A stretch of DNA of 64,000 nucleotides from GMQP-bins7 sp963776565 (GCA_963776565.1 CAVZNF010000002.1:310001-374000), one strand, 5' to 3'. Numbered from the stretch's first letter, positions 18,947-28,440 are shown. The notes: generated by a model from the letters alone, not told the origin. Numbers and translations are program-made.

Positions 18947-20263
18947 ATGTCGCTTCCGAAGCAGGCCACGTACGTCGTCGTCGGCGCCGGCATCCACGGG
19001 CTCTCCACGGCCTACCACCTCGCGAAGGAGCTTCGCGCTCGCGGTGCAGGCTCGGGCGCCGACATCGTCGTCCTCGACAAGTCGAAGCCGGGCGCAGGGG
19101 CGTCCGGCATCGCCTGCGGCGTCGTCCGCAACAACTACTTCCAGCCCGCGATGAGCGAGCTCATGCAGGCCTGCGTCGAGGTCTGGGAGTCGGATCCCGC
19201 GGCGTACCACTACAACTCGGTCGGCTACATCGCGCTGGGCGCGCAGGTCCAGGAGTCGGATCTCACCGAGACGTTCGAGCGCCAGGAGCGCATCGGCTAC
19301 CGCTCCGAGCTCATCACAGGCGCGGCCGAGGTCGACGCGCACATGAAGGGGCTCTTCCCGGACTGGCGCGCGCAAGGGGTGACGATCTGCCTCCACGAGC
19401 ACCAGGGCGGCTTCGCCTTCAACGTCGAGTCCGTGCTCGGGCTACGTGACAAGTGCCTCGCCGAGGGCGTCTCGGTGCTCGAGGGAGTCGAGGTCACCGG
19501 GTTCGCCTCGCGCGACGACGGCTCGGTGTCCGCGGTCGAGACACACGAGGGCGCCATCGAGGTCGGCGAGCAGGTCGTGATCGCGCCGGGACCGTGGGCG
19601 GCTCGCTTCTGGGCGATGCTCGGCATGCCGGACACGATCGACATCGCGACTCCGTCGGGCGACGTCGTTCGCGACCGTCCGATGTGGACCTACTGGAATC
19701 TTCAGGAAGGCGAGATCACCGTCGACCCGCTGATGTTCGCGACCGCGGACGGCGGAGCACCGCCCGTGATCCACCTCGACACGGACGCTCCGCTCTACAC
19801 CGACGACGGCGACCTCGTCACCGACGAGCTCTGGGGCATCTACTTCAAGCGCGACCGCCACGGCGTGCAGGGCGGCGCGTCACCGCTGACCGTCGACGGC
19901 GACGTCGAGCTCGACCCGTACCCGTCGACAACGGATGTCGATCCGACCTTTCCGGACATGTGGTGCGCCGCGCTCTCGCACTCGATGAGCCGCTTCGAGG
20001 GCTGCCGCGCGCAGTACAAGATGGCCCGCTCCGGCGGAGTCGGCGCGTTCACGGCCGACAACTTCCCGGTCTTCGACTACGTGCGGCCGAACGTCTACGG
20101 AATCTTCGACTCGAACCACGGCTACAAGATGATCGGGGTCGGACGCGAGGTGGCCGCGGCGCTACTCGGCGACCATTCGCGCCTCCTCTATCCGTTCCGC
20201 TTCGAGCGCTTCGCGACCGGCGACCTCCATCCGGTCTCGAGCTCGCCGTATCCCTGGTCATAG
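18947..20263 (+). CDS. FAD-dependent amine oxidoreductase (DAO family)
   Basis: A 438-residue D-amino-acid-oxidase-family protein. It has the N-terminal dinucleotide-binding motif VVGAGIHGLSTAYHLAKEL, the flavin-attachment-region motif GASGIACGVVRNNYFQP and the closing DSNHGYKMIGVGREVAAALL. It resembles sarcosine oxidase beta and dimethylglycine dehydrogenase flavin subunits. A strong ribosome-binding site (GGAGG) precedes the ATG. It stands alone on the plus strand, 0.7 kb from the sox operon's far end. The likely reaction is oxidation of a secondary or tertiary amine to an imine, or of a methyl group to formaldehyde; the substrate is unknown. Confidence 0.87.
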   Translation: MSLPKQATYVVVGAGIHGLSTAYHLAKELRARGAGSGADIVVLDKSKPGAGASGIACGVVRNNYFQPAMSELMQACVEVWESDPAAYHYNSVGYIALGAQVQESDLTETFERQERIGYRSELITGAAEVDAHMKGLFPDWRAQGVTICLHEHQGGFAFNVESVLGLRDKCLAEGVSVLEGVEVTGFASRDDGSVSAVETHEGAIEVGEQVVIAPGPWAARFWAMLGMPDTIDIATPSGDVVRDRPMWTYWNLQEGEITVDPLMFATADGGAPPVIHLDTDAPLYTDDGDLVTDELWGIYFKRDRHGVQGGASPLTVDGDVELDPYPSTTDVDPTFPDMWCAALSHSMSRFEGCRAQYKMARSGGVGAFTADNFPVFDYVRPNVYGIFDSNHGYKMIGVGREVAAALLGDHSRLLYPFRFERFATGDLHPVSSSPYPWS

Positions 20264-20280
20264 CGCGCCCTCGACGTCCA

Positions 20281-20286
20281 TAGACT
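20281..20286 (+). promoter_or_regulatory. -10 element TAGACT
   Basis: TAGACT lies ten bases before the GTG at 20297. The transcript leader would be only a few bases long. No ribosome-binding site was seen. Confidence 0.35.
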
Positions 20287-20296
20287 CCGAGCAGTC

Positions 20297-20908
20297 GTGA
20301 GAGACTCACGCGCTTCGCAGCTCGCGTCTGCGCTCCGCCTCTCCTACATCACCATCGCACTGAACGGAGTAACCGGCGCGGCGGCGCTCACCCTGGCCGT
20401 CCTCTCGGGCAGCCTCGCACTCGCCGGCTTCGCGCTCAGCGCGCTCCTCGATACCTCCGCGTCCGTCGTCCTCGTCTGGCGATTCCGGCGAGAGCAGAAT
20501 GACCCTGCGGCGGCAGAGCATCTCGAGCGCCGCGCCCAGGCGTTCATCGCGGTGGCGATGCTCGTCGTCTCGCTCTACATCGGATTCAAGGCTGTCAGGG
20601 CGCTCACGGACGCGTCGCACGCCGACCAACCGCCGCTCGGCGTCGCCCTCGCGGCGCTGGCGCTGCTCGTGCTGCCCTGGCTCGGGCGAAGGAAGCTCGC
20701 GGTGGCCACGGCTCTCGAGAGCCGAGCGCTGAGGGGTGACGCCGTGCTCACGTTGGCCGCCGCGGCGCTCGCTGCAGTCACCCTCGTTGCACTCGTGCTC
20801 GCGTCCGCCGCCGGATGGTGGTGGGCCGATCCCCTCGCCGCATTGGTGATCGCGATCGCGCTCGCCGTCGAGGCGACACGGATCGCGATCCACCACCGGT
20901 TCGGTTAA
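20297..20908 (+). CDS. Cation-efflux-like membrane protein
   Basis: A 203-residue protein with about six hydrophobic helices and the cation diffusion facilitator layout: SGSLALAGFALSALLDTSAS in helix II and WWWADPLAALVIAIALAVEA in the last helix, where the family carries its second metal-binding Asp. The C-terminal cytoplasmic domain of typical CDF proteins is missing; the protein stops after helix VI. It probably moves a divalent cation, or is a CDF-derived membrane protein of other function. It lies between the amine oxidoreductase and the convergent fhs gene. Confidence 0.8.
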   Translation: MRDSRASQLASALRLSYITIALNGVTGAAALTLAVLSGSLALAGFALSALLDTSASVVLVWRFRREQNDPAAAEHLERRAQAFIAVAMLVVSLYIGFKAVRALTDASHADQPPLGVALAALALLVLPWLGRRKLAVATALESRALRGDAVLTLAAAALAAVTLVALVLASAAGWWWADPLAALVIAIALAVEATRIAIHHRFG

Positions 20909-20924
20909 GGACGACGGGCTGGGT

Positions 20925-22592
20925 TCAGAAGAGGCCGACGGTCTCGCCCGACTCGTCGATGTCGATGGCGAAGGCCGCAGGGGTCTTCCCGAGGCCGGGC
21001 ATCGTCATCATGTCGCCGCAGAGCGCGACGATCCAGCCGGCGCCCGTGTACGGGCGCAGGTCGCGCACCGTGACCGTGAAGCCCGTCGGCGCGTTCTTGA
21101 GCGCCGGGTCGTGCGAGAGCGAGAGGTGCGTCTTCGCCATGCAGATCGGGAGGCGCGCGAGCTCCGAGTCGGCCCAGTCGGCGGCCTTCTTCTTCGCGGG
21201 CGGAAGCAGCTCGACGCCGTCGGCGCCGTAGACGCGCGTCGCGATGAGGCGGATCTTCTCCTCGATCGGCGCGTCGAGCGCGTAGGCGAAGTCGAAGGAA
21301 TTGGGCTCGTCGGCCGCCGCGATCGCGGCCTCGGCGAGCGCAGTCGCTCCGTCACCGCCGTTCTCGAAGGCGGTGTTGATCTCGGCGGCGTACGCGCCCG
21401 CCTCGGTGGCGAGCTGCCGCACGAGCTCGAGCTCGTCCGCGGTGTCCGTCGGGAACTTGTTCACGCCGACTACCGCCTGCAGGCCGTAGCCGTTGACGAT
21501 CCCGATGTGGCGTGCGAGGTTCGCCGCGCCGGCCTCGATCTCCGCCGCGCCTCCTCGAGGTCGCCGCCGTGGTGCTTCAGCGCCCTCACCGTCGCGACGA
21601 GCACGACCGCGCTCGGTCGCAGGTCGCCGATGCGGCAGGTGATGTCGAAGAACTTCTCCATCCCCATGTCCGAGGCGAAGCCGGACTCGGTGATCACGTA
21701 CTCGCCGAGCTTGAGCCCGACCCGATCGGCGACGAGCGAGTTGTTCCCGTGCGCGATGTTCGCGAACGGGCCGCAGTGGACGAAGGCGGGCTGACCTTCG
21801 AGCGTCTGCACGAGGTTCGGCTTGATCGCGTCCTTCAGGACGACGGCCATCGCGCCGGCGGCGCTTGATGTGCTCAGCGGTGACCGGCTCGCCCTCGTAC
21901 GTCTGCCCGACGGTGATCCGGCCGAGCCGCTCGCGCAGGTCGGCGAGATCGCGCGCCACGGCGACGAGACCCATGATCTCGCTCGCCGCTGTGATGTCGA
22001 AGCCGGTCTCGCGGGGCGCGCCGTGCGCGCGTCCGCCCAGCCCCGTGATGACGTTCCGGAGATTCCGGTCGTTCATGTCCATGCAGCGGCGCCAGGAGAT
22101 CGCGAGCGGGTCGAGCCCGGTCGCATTGCCGTGGTGGAGGTGCGCGTCGATGAGCGCGGAGAGCAGGTTGTTCGCGGCCGTGATCGCGTGCAGGTCGCCG
22201 GTGAAGTGGAGGTTCAGGTCCTCCATCGGGACGACCTGCGCGTAGCCACCTCCGGCCGCGCCTCCCTTCACGCCGAACACCGGCCCGAGCGAGGCCTCCC
22301 GCAGGCACAGGACCGGCTTGCGGCCGAGGACGCCGAGGCCCTGCGTGAGCGAGACCGACGTCGTCGTCTTTCCCTCGCCCGCCGGGGTCGGCGTGATCGC
22401 GGTGACGTTGATCAGCTTCGCGTCGGGCCGGTCGGCGAGCCGCTCGATCACCGACAGGTCGACCTTCGCCTTGTAGCGACCGTACGGCTCGACCTCGTCG
22501 TGGAGCAGCCCGAGCTCGTCGGCGACGTCGCCGATCGGACGGAGGCTCGCGGCCTGAGCGATCTCGAGGCTGGAGGGCATGGTCGTGCTCAT
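20925..22592 (-). CDS. fhs: Formate-tetrahydrofolate ligase, two compensating frame breaks
   Basis: ATP-dependent ligation of formate to tetrahydrofolate giving 10-formyl-THF. The P-loop (TPTPAGEGKTTTSV) lies near residue 70, followed by GGAAGGGYAQVVPMEDLNLH and the C-terminal AKTHLSLSHDP and LPGLGKTP-like signatures. The frame leaves the main register near 21862 and returns near 21548; the intervening stretch (HCGPFANIAHGNNSLVADR) reads in another frame. The length of about 555 residues is normal. It follows soxB by 10 bases with a good ribosome-binding site and is the last gene of the sox operon. It probably assimilates formate or one-carbon units released by the oxidase. Confidence 0.9.
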   Translation of the reverse strand: MSTTMPSSLEIAQAASLRPIGDVADELGLLHDEVEPYGRYKAKVDLSVIERLADRPDAKLINVTAITPTPAGEGKTTTSVSLTQGLGVLGRKPVLCLREASLGPVFGVKGGAAGGGYAQVVPMEDLNLHFTGDLHAITAANNLLSALIDAHLHHGNATGLDPLAISWRRCMDMNDRNLRNVITGLGGRAHGAPRETGFDITAASEIMGLVAVARDLADLRERLGRITVGQTYEGEPVTAEHIKRRRRDGRRPEGRDQAEPRADARRSARLRPLRPVREHRAREQLARRRSGRAQARRVRDHRVRLRLGHGDGEVLRHHLPHRRPATERGRARRDGEGAEAPRRRPRGGAAEIEAGAANLARHIGIVNGYGLQAVVGVNKFPTDTADELELVRQLATEAGAYAAEINTAFENGGDGATALAEAAIAAADEPNSFDFAYALDAPIEEKIRLIATRVYGADGVELLPPAKKKAADWADSELARLPICMAKTHLSLSHDPALKNAPTGFTVTVRDLRPYTGAGWIVALCGDMMTMPGLGKTPAAFAIDIDESGETVGLF

Positions 22593-22602
22593 CGCAGTCC
22601 TT

Positions 22603-23824
22603 TCAGTGGCTCACGGCCGCCGCGGCCAGCTCGGAGACGAGGGTGTCGGTGTGGAACCGCCCCATCGCGAACGGCGCGATGAGATCGGGCGTCTTCCCGC
22701 TCGCGACGAGCTCGGCGAGCGTGACGCCGACGATCGGCGCGGCCTTGAACCCGTACGTCCCCCACCCCGTCGACACGTGGAAGTTGTCGATCTCCGTCTT
22801 TCCGAGGATCGGGCTGTAGTCCGGCGAGAGGTCGCAGAGCCCCGTCCACGTGCGGAGCACCTTCGTGCGCTCCAGCTGCGGGAGGAGCTCGATCGCGTGC
22901 GCCGCCGAGTACTCGAGGAACGAGAGCGTGCCCGTGCTCTTGTAGGTCGTGTACGGCTCGATCTCGGCGCCGATGAGGAACTCGCCGCGGTCGGTCTGCG
23001 AGACGTACACGTGGAGCTGCGACGAGACGAGGACGACGTCGAGGAACGGCTTGACCGGCTCGGTGACGAACGCCTGCAGGATGTGCGTCGTGATCGGGAG
23101 GCGGAGCCCGACGAGGCGACCGACGAGCGACGACCAACCCGCTGTCGCGCTCACCACCTGACCGCACTCGACGCGCCCTCGGCTCGTCTCGACGGCCGTG
23201 ATGCGATCGCCGCTGCGCTCGAAGCCCGTGACCTCCGTGTCCTGGTGGATCTCGACGCCGCGCCGGTCGGCCGCGCGCGCGAGATCCCCAGACGACGGCG
23301 TCGTGGCGGATGATCCCGCCCGGCGGGTGGTAGAGCGCGCCGACGATCGGATACGCGGGTCGCTGCGAAAGGTCGAGCTCGGGGCACAGCTCGGCGATGC
23401 GCGGCGGGTAGATCACGCTCGAGTTGATCCCGAGGAGCTTGTTGACCTCGGCGCGCTCCTGCATCGTGATCATCGCGCGGTCCGAGTGCGCGAGCGTCAG
23501 GTGCCCGTGCTGCGAGAACATGAGGTTGAAGTCGAGCTCGTCCGACAGCCCTTCGTACAGCCGGACGCTCTCGCCGTAGAACGCCGCGCCTTCGGGCGTG
23601 CGGTAGTTCGAGCGGATGATCGTCGTGTTGCGGCCCGACGCGCCCGATCCGACGTAGGACTTCTCGAGGATGGCGACGTCGCGGATCCCGTGGCGCTTCG
23701 CGAGGTAGTAGGCGGTTGCGAGCCCGTGCGAGCCGCCGCCGACGATGACGACCTCGTACCGGCGTTTGAGCTCGGGCCGCGTTCGCCACATGCGTTTCGG
23801 GAAGAAGATCTCGCTCAGGCCCAT
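22603..23824 (-). CDS. soxB: Sarcosine oxidase beta-type subunit, frame broken once
   Basis: FAD-binding catalytic subunit of a heterotetrameric sarcosine oxidase or N-methylglutamate dehydrogenase type enzyme, about 406 residues. It has VVIVGGGSHGLATAYYLAKR near residue 25, the flavin region GSGASGRNTTIIRSNYRTPEG and the C-terminal STGWGTYGFKAAPIVG. The frame shifts near 23287. It starts at ATG 23824, overlapping the end of soxG by 10 bases, and is followed by fhs. The enzyme oxidises an N-methyl amine, and the methylene group is passed to tetrahydrofolate on the alpha subunit. Confidence 0.88.
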
Positions 23825-24319
23825 TCCGTTCCCTCCAGCCCGGCCAGCGCGTCGAGCACCGCCTCGGCGACGTAGTGACCGAGCTCCTGCTGGACGTACA
23901 CCCCGAACCACCCGTCCGCGTCGCGACGGAAGAGCGCGGTCACGTGCGCGAACGGCCCCGCCGTCGGGATCCGCTCGAGGTCGAGGTCGGTCAGCCGCCG
24001 CATGACCGCCTCGCTCGCGATCGCGATCCCGGCGAGCGCGCCGGTCGCGTCGTAGGCGAGCGCGCCTGCGGCGCGAGCTCGCTCTGCGACGTCGGCGGGA
24101 TCGTCGTCGGTGAAGAGGAAGGCTCGGCCTGGGGAGAGCCGCACGAGCTCTTCACCGGCACGCGGCTTCACCGCATCGATGTTCCCGCGAAGCTCGACGA
24201 CGCCGTCGAGCGAGAGGTCGCGCACCGCCGCCGGGTCGGCGCCCTTCGAGCGCGCGGCGCAGCGGCGACGTAAGCGTTCCCTCGGCAGAGCGGGACGGCG
24301 AGAGAAATGCGCGGCTCAC
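23815..24319 (-). CDS. soxG: Sarcosine oxidase gamma-type subunit, frame broken once
   Basis: A small subunit of about 168 residues. The start (GTG 24319) overlaps the soxA stop as GTGA and opens SRAFLSPSRSAEGTLTSPL. After a shift at the GGG/CCC run near 24246 it continues AAVRDLSLDGVVELRGNID and ends with YVQQELGHYVAEAVLDAL. The family is distantly related to GcvT and helps bridge the alpha and beta subunits. Order and spacing (soxD-soxA-soxG-soxB) support the assignment more strongly than the sequence, which is poorly conserved in this family. Confidence 0.8.
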
Positions 24320-26901
24320 GACCGCATCCGCTCCCCGCTCGGGTCGAGGAACGCGCCGTGCGTGATGCGCGCCCCGCGCCGCAGCCGATCGATGACGACC
24401 TCGACGCGCGTTCCCGGCTCGGATCGCTCCGTCGGCACCCATGCCAGCCCGATCACGTCTCCGACCGCCTCGCTTCGTCGCGCGCTCGTCACGCGCCCGG
24501 CGGGGAACCCCTCGATCACGATCTGCGCGCCTTCGGCAGGGAGGACGTCCTCCTCCATCGTGAACCCGACGAGGCGCTCCTTCTCCTCGCGCTGCGCGAA
24601 GTGCTCGAGCGCGAACTTTCCGACGAAGTCGTCCTTGTCCAGCTTCGGGAGCCACGACATGCCGGAGGAGAAGAGGTTCGACTCCGAGTCCGTGTCCTGT
24701 CCGACGATGACGTGGCCTTTCTCGAGGCGGAGCACGCGCTGCGGCTCGAGGCCGAACGGCCGTGCTCCCTCCGCGACGAGCGCGTCCCACAGATGCTCGC
24801 CGGCGGGGCTCGGGAAGTGGAGCTCGTAGCCGAGCTCGCCGACGAAGCCGATCCGCAGAGCGAGCGTCGGCACTCCCGCGACCTCGATCTCGTGTGCGTC
24901 GAGGTACTTGAACTCCTCGGCCGAGAGGTCGGCCTCGGTGAGTCGCTGCAGCGCGTCGCGCGACTGCGGGCCTGCGAGGTTGACCGCGGCCAGGGCGCCG
25001 GTGACGTTGACGATCTCCGCGTCGTAGCCCCACACCGCGTTCCACCACTCGAACCACGCGGTCACCGAGTCGGCGCCGGTCGACGTCGTCGTGACGTAGA
25101 AGAGGTCGTCGTCGAGCCGGGCGATCGTGCCGTCGTCCATGATCCGGCCGCCGTCCGAGGTGAGGACGCCGTAGCGGATGCGCCCAGGCTTCATGTCGCC
25201 GAAGCGATTCGGATACAGGCGCTCGAGGAGCGCAACCGCCTCCGGTCCTTCGACGAGGAGCTTCCCGAGCGTCGAGACGTCGATGACGCCGAGCGACTCG
25301 TGCACGGCGCGCACCTCGTCCTCGGGATGCTCGCCGTAGGCATAGGGGCGCTTCCACGGTCCCGCCCACTGAATCGTCGCGCCCGCCTCCTCGTGACGCC
25401 AGTGGATCGAGCCGCGGCGCGCCGGCGTGAGCTCGCGGCCCGCCAGCAGGCCGAGCTCGACCGGGGTCCACGGCGGCCGTGCGGTCGTCGTCCCGATCGC
25501 AGCCTCGTACATCCGGTTCTCCTGCGCGTACACGCGGATGCTCGCGAGGTGGCAGAGCTTGCCCTGGCACGGGCCCATGGTCGTCGTCGTGTAGCGCTTC
25601 GCCAGCTCGATCGAGTCGAAGCCTTCGCCGATCGCGCGCTTCATGTCCTTCGTCGTCACGTCCTCGCAGACGCAGACGAAGCACTTGCCCTTGCCGGGAT
25701 AGGCCGCTTCGGGGGCGATGCGCGGAAGGCCCTGGCCGGTGACGCTGCCGACCGCCTCGACTCCTTCGGGGAGCTCCGTCGGCACGAAGATCCCGAGCGT
25801 CTCGTCGTACTCGACGCGCGCGCCGGCCTGAGCGAGGAGCGAGTACGCAGGCTGCCGGCCGCCCGAGGCGACCACGAGGTCGCAGCCGATCTCCTCGCCG
25901 TCGAGGACGAGCCGCCGGACGCGGCCCTTTCCACCCCGCGCGACGAGCTCGCGCGGGCGTGCCTCGCGAAGGTCGACGACCTTCACGACCTCGATCCCCA
26001 GGTCGGCGAGCTCGTCAGCCACAGCGAGCGTGTCGTCGTCAGCGCCGAGCACGATCGCGCGCTCGCCGGGCTTGATCGAGAAGTCGCGCACGAGGCGCCG
26101 CACGCCGTCCGGGAGCATCACGCCGACGAGGTCGTTCCCCGGGAAGACGAGCGGCTGCTCCGTCGCACCCGTCGCGACCACGATCCGCTCGGCCCGGAAG
26201 CGGTAGAGCGTCGTGCCGGCGTCGATCGGGACGAGCCCTCCCTCCCAGATCCCGAGCGCGCTGGCCGGAGCCAGCACCTCGACACCGGCGAGCGAGAGAT
26301 CGGCGAGACGCGGATCCTCGTCGACGAGCACCACGCCGGGGCCGGCCTTCGCTGCGTCGAGCGCGGCGGCACGGCCTGCCGCGCCGCCGCCGACGACCAG
26401 CACCCGAGCCTTGCGGTGCTCGGTGTCGTAGCGGCGCGAGTGCCCCGCGTGCGGATCGAGCTTCCCGAGGCCGGCGGCGCTGCGCAGGAACTTCTCGTAC
26501 AGCGGCCAGGCCTCGCGGGGCCGGATGAAAGTGCGGTAGTAGAAACCGACGGGCGTGAACGGGCCACCGACCTTGTCCGTCAGCGACATGAAGTCGAAGT
26601 CGAGCGACCAGCGCACGTTCTGCCCCTCGACGACCGCGCCCTCGCGGATCGGCTCGGTACAGACGCGGACGTTCGGGACGCCGTCGACGGTCATCTGGCA
26701 ATTCGCGCAGTGACCGGAGCAGCAGAGAAGACCGCGCGGACGGTGGTACTTGAAGGAGCGTGAGAACACCCGCTTGCCTGCCGCAAACGCGGCGGACGCG
26801 ATCGTGTCGCCTTCGAAGCCCGTTACCTTCCACCCGGCGAAGGTGAACGACACCGCCTTCGAGCGGTCGATCCGCTCGCCCTTCCTCGGCTCGAGCCTCA
26901 C
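24316..26901 (-). CDS. soxA: Sarcosine oxidase alpha-type subunit
   Basis: An intact 861-residue frame. In order it has an N-terminal 2Fe-2S-like domain (CCSGHCANCQMTVDGVPNVR), a dinucleotide-binding domain (RVLVVGGGAAGRAAALDAA, RIVVATGATEQPLVFPG), a cysteine motif CVCEDVTTKDM...MGPCQGKLC and a C-terminal GcvT domain (YGVLTSDGGRIMDDGT, GFVGELGYELHFPSPAGEHL) for methylene transfer to tetrahydrofolate. It is shorter than the roughly 950-1000 residues usual for sarcosine oxidase alpha; the shortening appears between the two dinucleotide segments. The GTG start overlaps the soxD stop. N-methylglutamate dehydrogenase has a homologous subunit, so sarcosine is not the only possible substrate. Confidence 0.92.
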   Translation of the reverse strand: MRLEPRKGERIDRSKAVSFTFAGWKVTGFEGDTIASAAFAAGKRVFSRSFKYHRPRGLLCCSGHCANCQMTVDGVPNVRVCTEPIREGAVVEGQNVRWSLDFDFMSLTDKVGGPFTPVGFYYRTFIRPREAWPLYEKFLRSAAGLGKLDPHAGHSRRYDTEHRKARVLVVGGGAAGRAAALDAAKAGPGVVLVDEDPRLADLSLAGVEVLAPASALGIWEGGLVPIDAGTTLYRFRAERIVVATGATEQPLVFPGNDLVGVMLPDGVRRLVRDFSIKPGERAIVLGADDDTLAVADELADLGIEVVKVVDLREARPRELVARGGKGRVRRLVLDGEEIGCDLVVASGGRQPAYSLLAQAGARVEYDETLGIFVPTELPEGVEAVGSVTGQGLPRIAPEAAYPGKGKCFVCVCEDVTTKDMKRAIGEGFDSIELAKRYTTTTMGPCQGKLCHLASIRVYAQENRMYEAAIGTTTARPPWTPVELGLLAGRELTPARRGSIHWRHEEAGATIQWAGPWKRPYAYGEHPEDEVRAVHESLGVIDVSTLGKLLVEGPEAVALLERLYPNRFGDMKPGRIRYGVLTSDGGRIMDDGTIARLDDDLFYVTTTSTGADSVTAWFEWWNAVWGYDAEIVNVTGALAAVNLAGPQSRDALQRLTEADLSAEEFKYLDAHEIEVAGVPTLALRIGFVGELGYELHFPSPAGEHLWDALVAEGARPFGLEPQRVLRLEKGHVIVGQDTDSESNLFSSGMSWLPKLDKDDFVGKFALEHFAQREEKERLVGFTMEEDVLPAEGAQIVIEGFPAGRVTSARRSEAVGDVIGLAWVPTERSEPGTRVEVVIDRLRRGARITHGAFLDPSGERMRS

Positions 26902-27167
26902 GACGCCGGCTTCCTCGGCTCCGGAAGCGAGACCTCGAGCACCTCGTTCGTGCGCGTGTCGCGCTCGGCGAGGAACCATTCGCCGCAGCCCGTGCGGTGC
27001 TGCCACCACTCGCGCTGCACGCCGGCCACGTTGTCGCGGAAGTACACGTAGTCGGTCAGCTCGTACAGGGTCGGCGAGCCGGACGGCCGCGTCGTCACCT
27101 CACCGAAGTAGGCGTACTCGTCCACCGGGCGCGGACCGCAGAAGGGGCACGAGAGTAGAAACGACAT
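26898..27167 (-). CDS. soxD: Sarcosine oxidase delta-type subunit
   Basis: An 89-residue zinc-binding subunit starting MSFLLSCPFCGPRPVDEYAY and containing WWQHRTGCGEWFLAERDT, the cysteine pattern of the SoxD family. It is the first gene of the operon; its TGA is embedded in the GTG of soxA (GTGA). It is divergent from an IclR regulator 59 bases away, which probably controls the operon. Known delta subunits are structural. Confidence 0.92.
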   Translation of the reverse strand: MSFLLSCPFCGPRPVDEYAYFGEVTTRPSGSPTLYELTDYVYFRDNVAGVQREWWQHRTGCGEWFLAERDTRTNEVLEVSLPEPRKPAS

Positions 27168-27226
27168 CAGAGCGTGAATTGCACCTTCAGCAACGCTGTG
27201 CCAGACTCCGCAACGAACCTACATTC
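27168..27226. promoter_or_regulatory. Divergent control region of the sox operon and IclR gene
   Basis: The 59-base gap holds two GCAACG repeats (27190-27195 and 27210-27215), starting 20 bases apart, about two helical turns. It also holds an inverted TTGC...GCAA pair with a seven-base spacer. TACATT at 27220-27225 abuts the IclR ATG. These are candidate IclR operators; no binding site is proven. Confidence 0.4.
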
Positions 27227-27994
27227 ATGTCGCGCACTCGTCAACCTTCCACACGTCGAATTGGCGCTGCCGAGCGGGCGATCACTGTGCTCGACACCCT
27301 TGCAGAAGGCGGCGAGCTCGGCACGAACGAACTGGCGCGCCGCACGGGGATGACGCCGAGCACGATGTCGCGCCAACTCGGCACGCTTGCCGCTTCCGGC
27401 CTCGTCGAGCGGGTCGACGCAACCGGTCGCTACCGGCTCGGGATCCGACTCATCCACCTGGCCAATGCAGTGCTCGCGCGGCTCGACGTACGCGAGGTCG
27501 CGCGGCCGCACCTCGTCGCGCTGGTCGAGGCGACGGGCGAGACGGCGACGCTCTCGGTGCCGGGCGACGAGGATGCGATCACCGTCGACTTCGTCTCCGG
27601 ATCGCATCAGATCCAACCCGTCTCGCGGCTCGGGCGGCCGTCGATCGCGCACGCGACCTCCGCCGGAAAGGTGATGCTCGCGTTCGGGGGGCGCGAGCTC
27701 CCCGACGGTCCGTTCCGCGCATACACGACCCGTACGATCACCGATCGGGAGGCGCTCGCGGGCGAGATCGAGCGGGTGCGGGAGCGTGGGTATGCGCAGG
27801 CGGCGGGCGAGCGCGAGCCGGGGCTGGCCGCGATCGCCGCTCCGATCCGTTCTGCCCGCGGCGAGCTGGAGGCGATCGTGGCGCTGCAAGGACCGAGCGA
27901 GCGATTCGACGAGACAGCGGTCGAGACCGCGCTTCCGCTGCTCCTCGAGCACGCGGCGACGATCTCGCGCGAGCTCGGCTGGCACGTGGGCTGA
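27227..27994 (+). CDS. IclR-family transcriptional regulator
   Basis: A 255-residue regulator. Residues about 12-70 form the winged helix-turn-helix (GTNELARRTGMTPSTMSRQL), and the remainder forms the IclR effector-binding GAF-like domain (SRLGRPSIAHATSAGKVML, GEREPGLAAIAAPI). IclR proteins usually sense a catabolic substrate or intermediate and control an adjacent operon. It is divergent from soxDAGB-fhs, so control of amine oxidation is the obvious role. The next gene follows after three bases. Confidence 0.9.
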   Translation: MSRTRQPSTRRIGAAERAITVLDTLAEGGELGTNELARRTGMTPSTMSRQLGTLAASGLVERVDATGRYRLGIRLIHLANAVLARLDVREVARPHLVALVEATGETATLSVPGDEDAITVDFVSGSHQIQPVSRLGRPSIAHATSAGKVMLAFGGRELPDGPFRAYTTRTITDREALAGEIERVRERGYAQAAGEREPGLAAIAAPIRSARGELEAIVALQGPSERFDETAVETALPLLLEHAATISRELGWHVG

Positions 27995-27997
27995 GCC

Positions 27998-28408
27998 GTG
28001 CAGTTCGACACCAAGATCGCCGTCGTTCTCAGAGACGACCTCGCCGCCTGGCAGAAGGCGAACGTCACGGCGTTCCTCGTGAGCGGCATCGCAGGCACGG
28101 TGCCGGGCATCGTCGGCGAGCCGTACCGCGATGCGTCCGGGAACGAGTACTTGCCGATGTTCGTGCAGCCGGTGCTCGTGTACCAGGCAGACGCTCCGGC
28201 GCTTCGACGAGCCTACGAGAGGGCGCTCGGGCGAGACGTGTCCATGGCGATCTATACGGCGGATCTCTTCGAGACCGGCCACGACGAAGCGAATCGAGCG
28301 GCCGTAGCCGGCGTGCCGTCGGACGAGCTCGATCTCGTCGGCATCGCGTTTCGCGCCGAGCGCAGGACGGTCGACAAGGTCGTCGACGGACTGCGCTTCC
28401 ACGCCTGA
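27998..28408 (+). CDS. DUF2000-family protein
   Basis: A 136-residue protein starting with FDTKIAVVLRDDLAAWQKAN, followed by VTAFLVSGIAGTVPG, the pattern of the DUF2000 family. The function of that family is unknown to me; it has a small alpha/beta fold related to peptidyl-tRNA-hydrolase-like proteins. It follows the IclR regulator by three bases and is likely co-transcribed. There is no signal peptide or membrane segment. Confidence 0.83.
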   Translation: MQFDTKIAVVLRDDLAAWQKANVTAFLVSGIAGTVPGIVGEPYRDASGNEYLPMFVQPVLVYQADAPALRRAYERALGRDVSMAIYTADLFETGHDEANRAAVAGVPSDELDLVGIAFRAERRTVDKVVDGLRFHA

Positions 28409-28427
28409 CGACGTCGCCCGGTCCGCG

Positions 28428-28433
28428 TACCCT
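28428..28433 (+). promoter_or_regulatory. -10 element TACCCT
   Basis: TACCCT lies seven bases before the GTG at 28441 and no ribosome-binding site intervenes, consistent with a leaderless transcript for the reductase gene. Confidence 0.4.
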
Positions 28434-28440
28434 CGCGGGC

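Noticed and set aside
20297..20908. Calling the 203-residue membrane protein a complete metal exporter
   Set aside because: It lacks the C-terminal cytoplasmic domain of typical CDF exporters, so only a family-level name is given.
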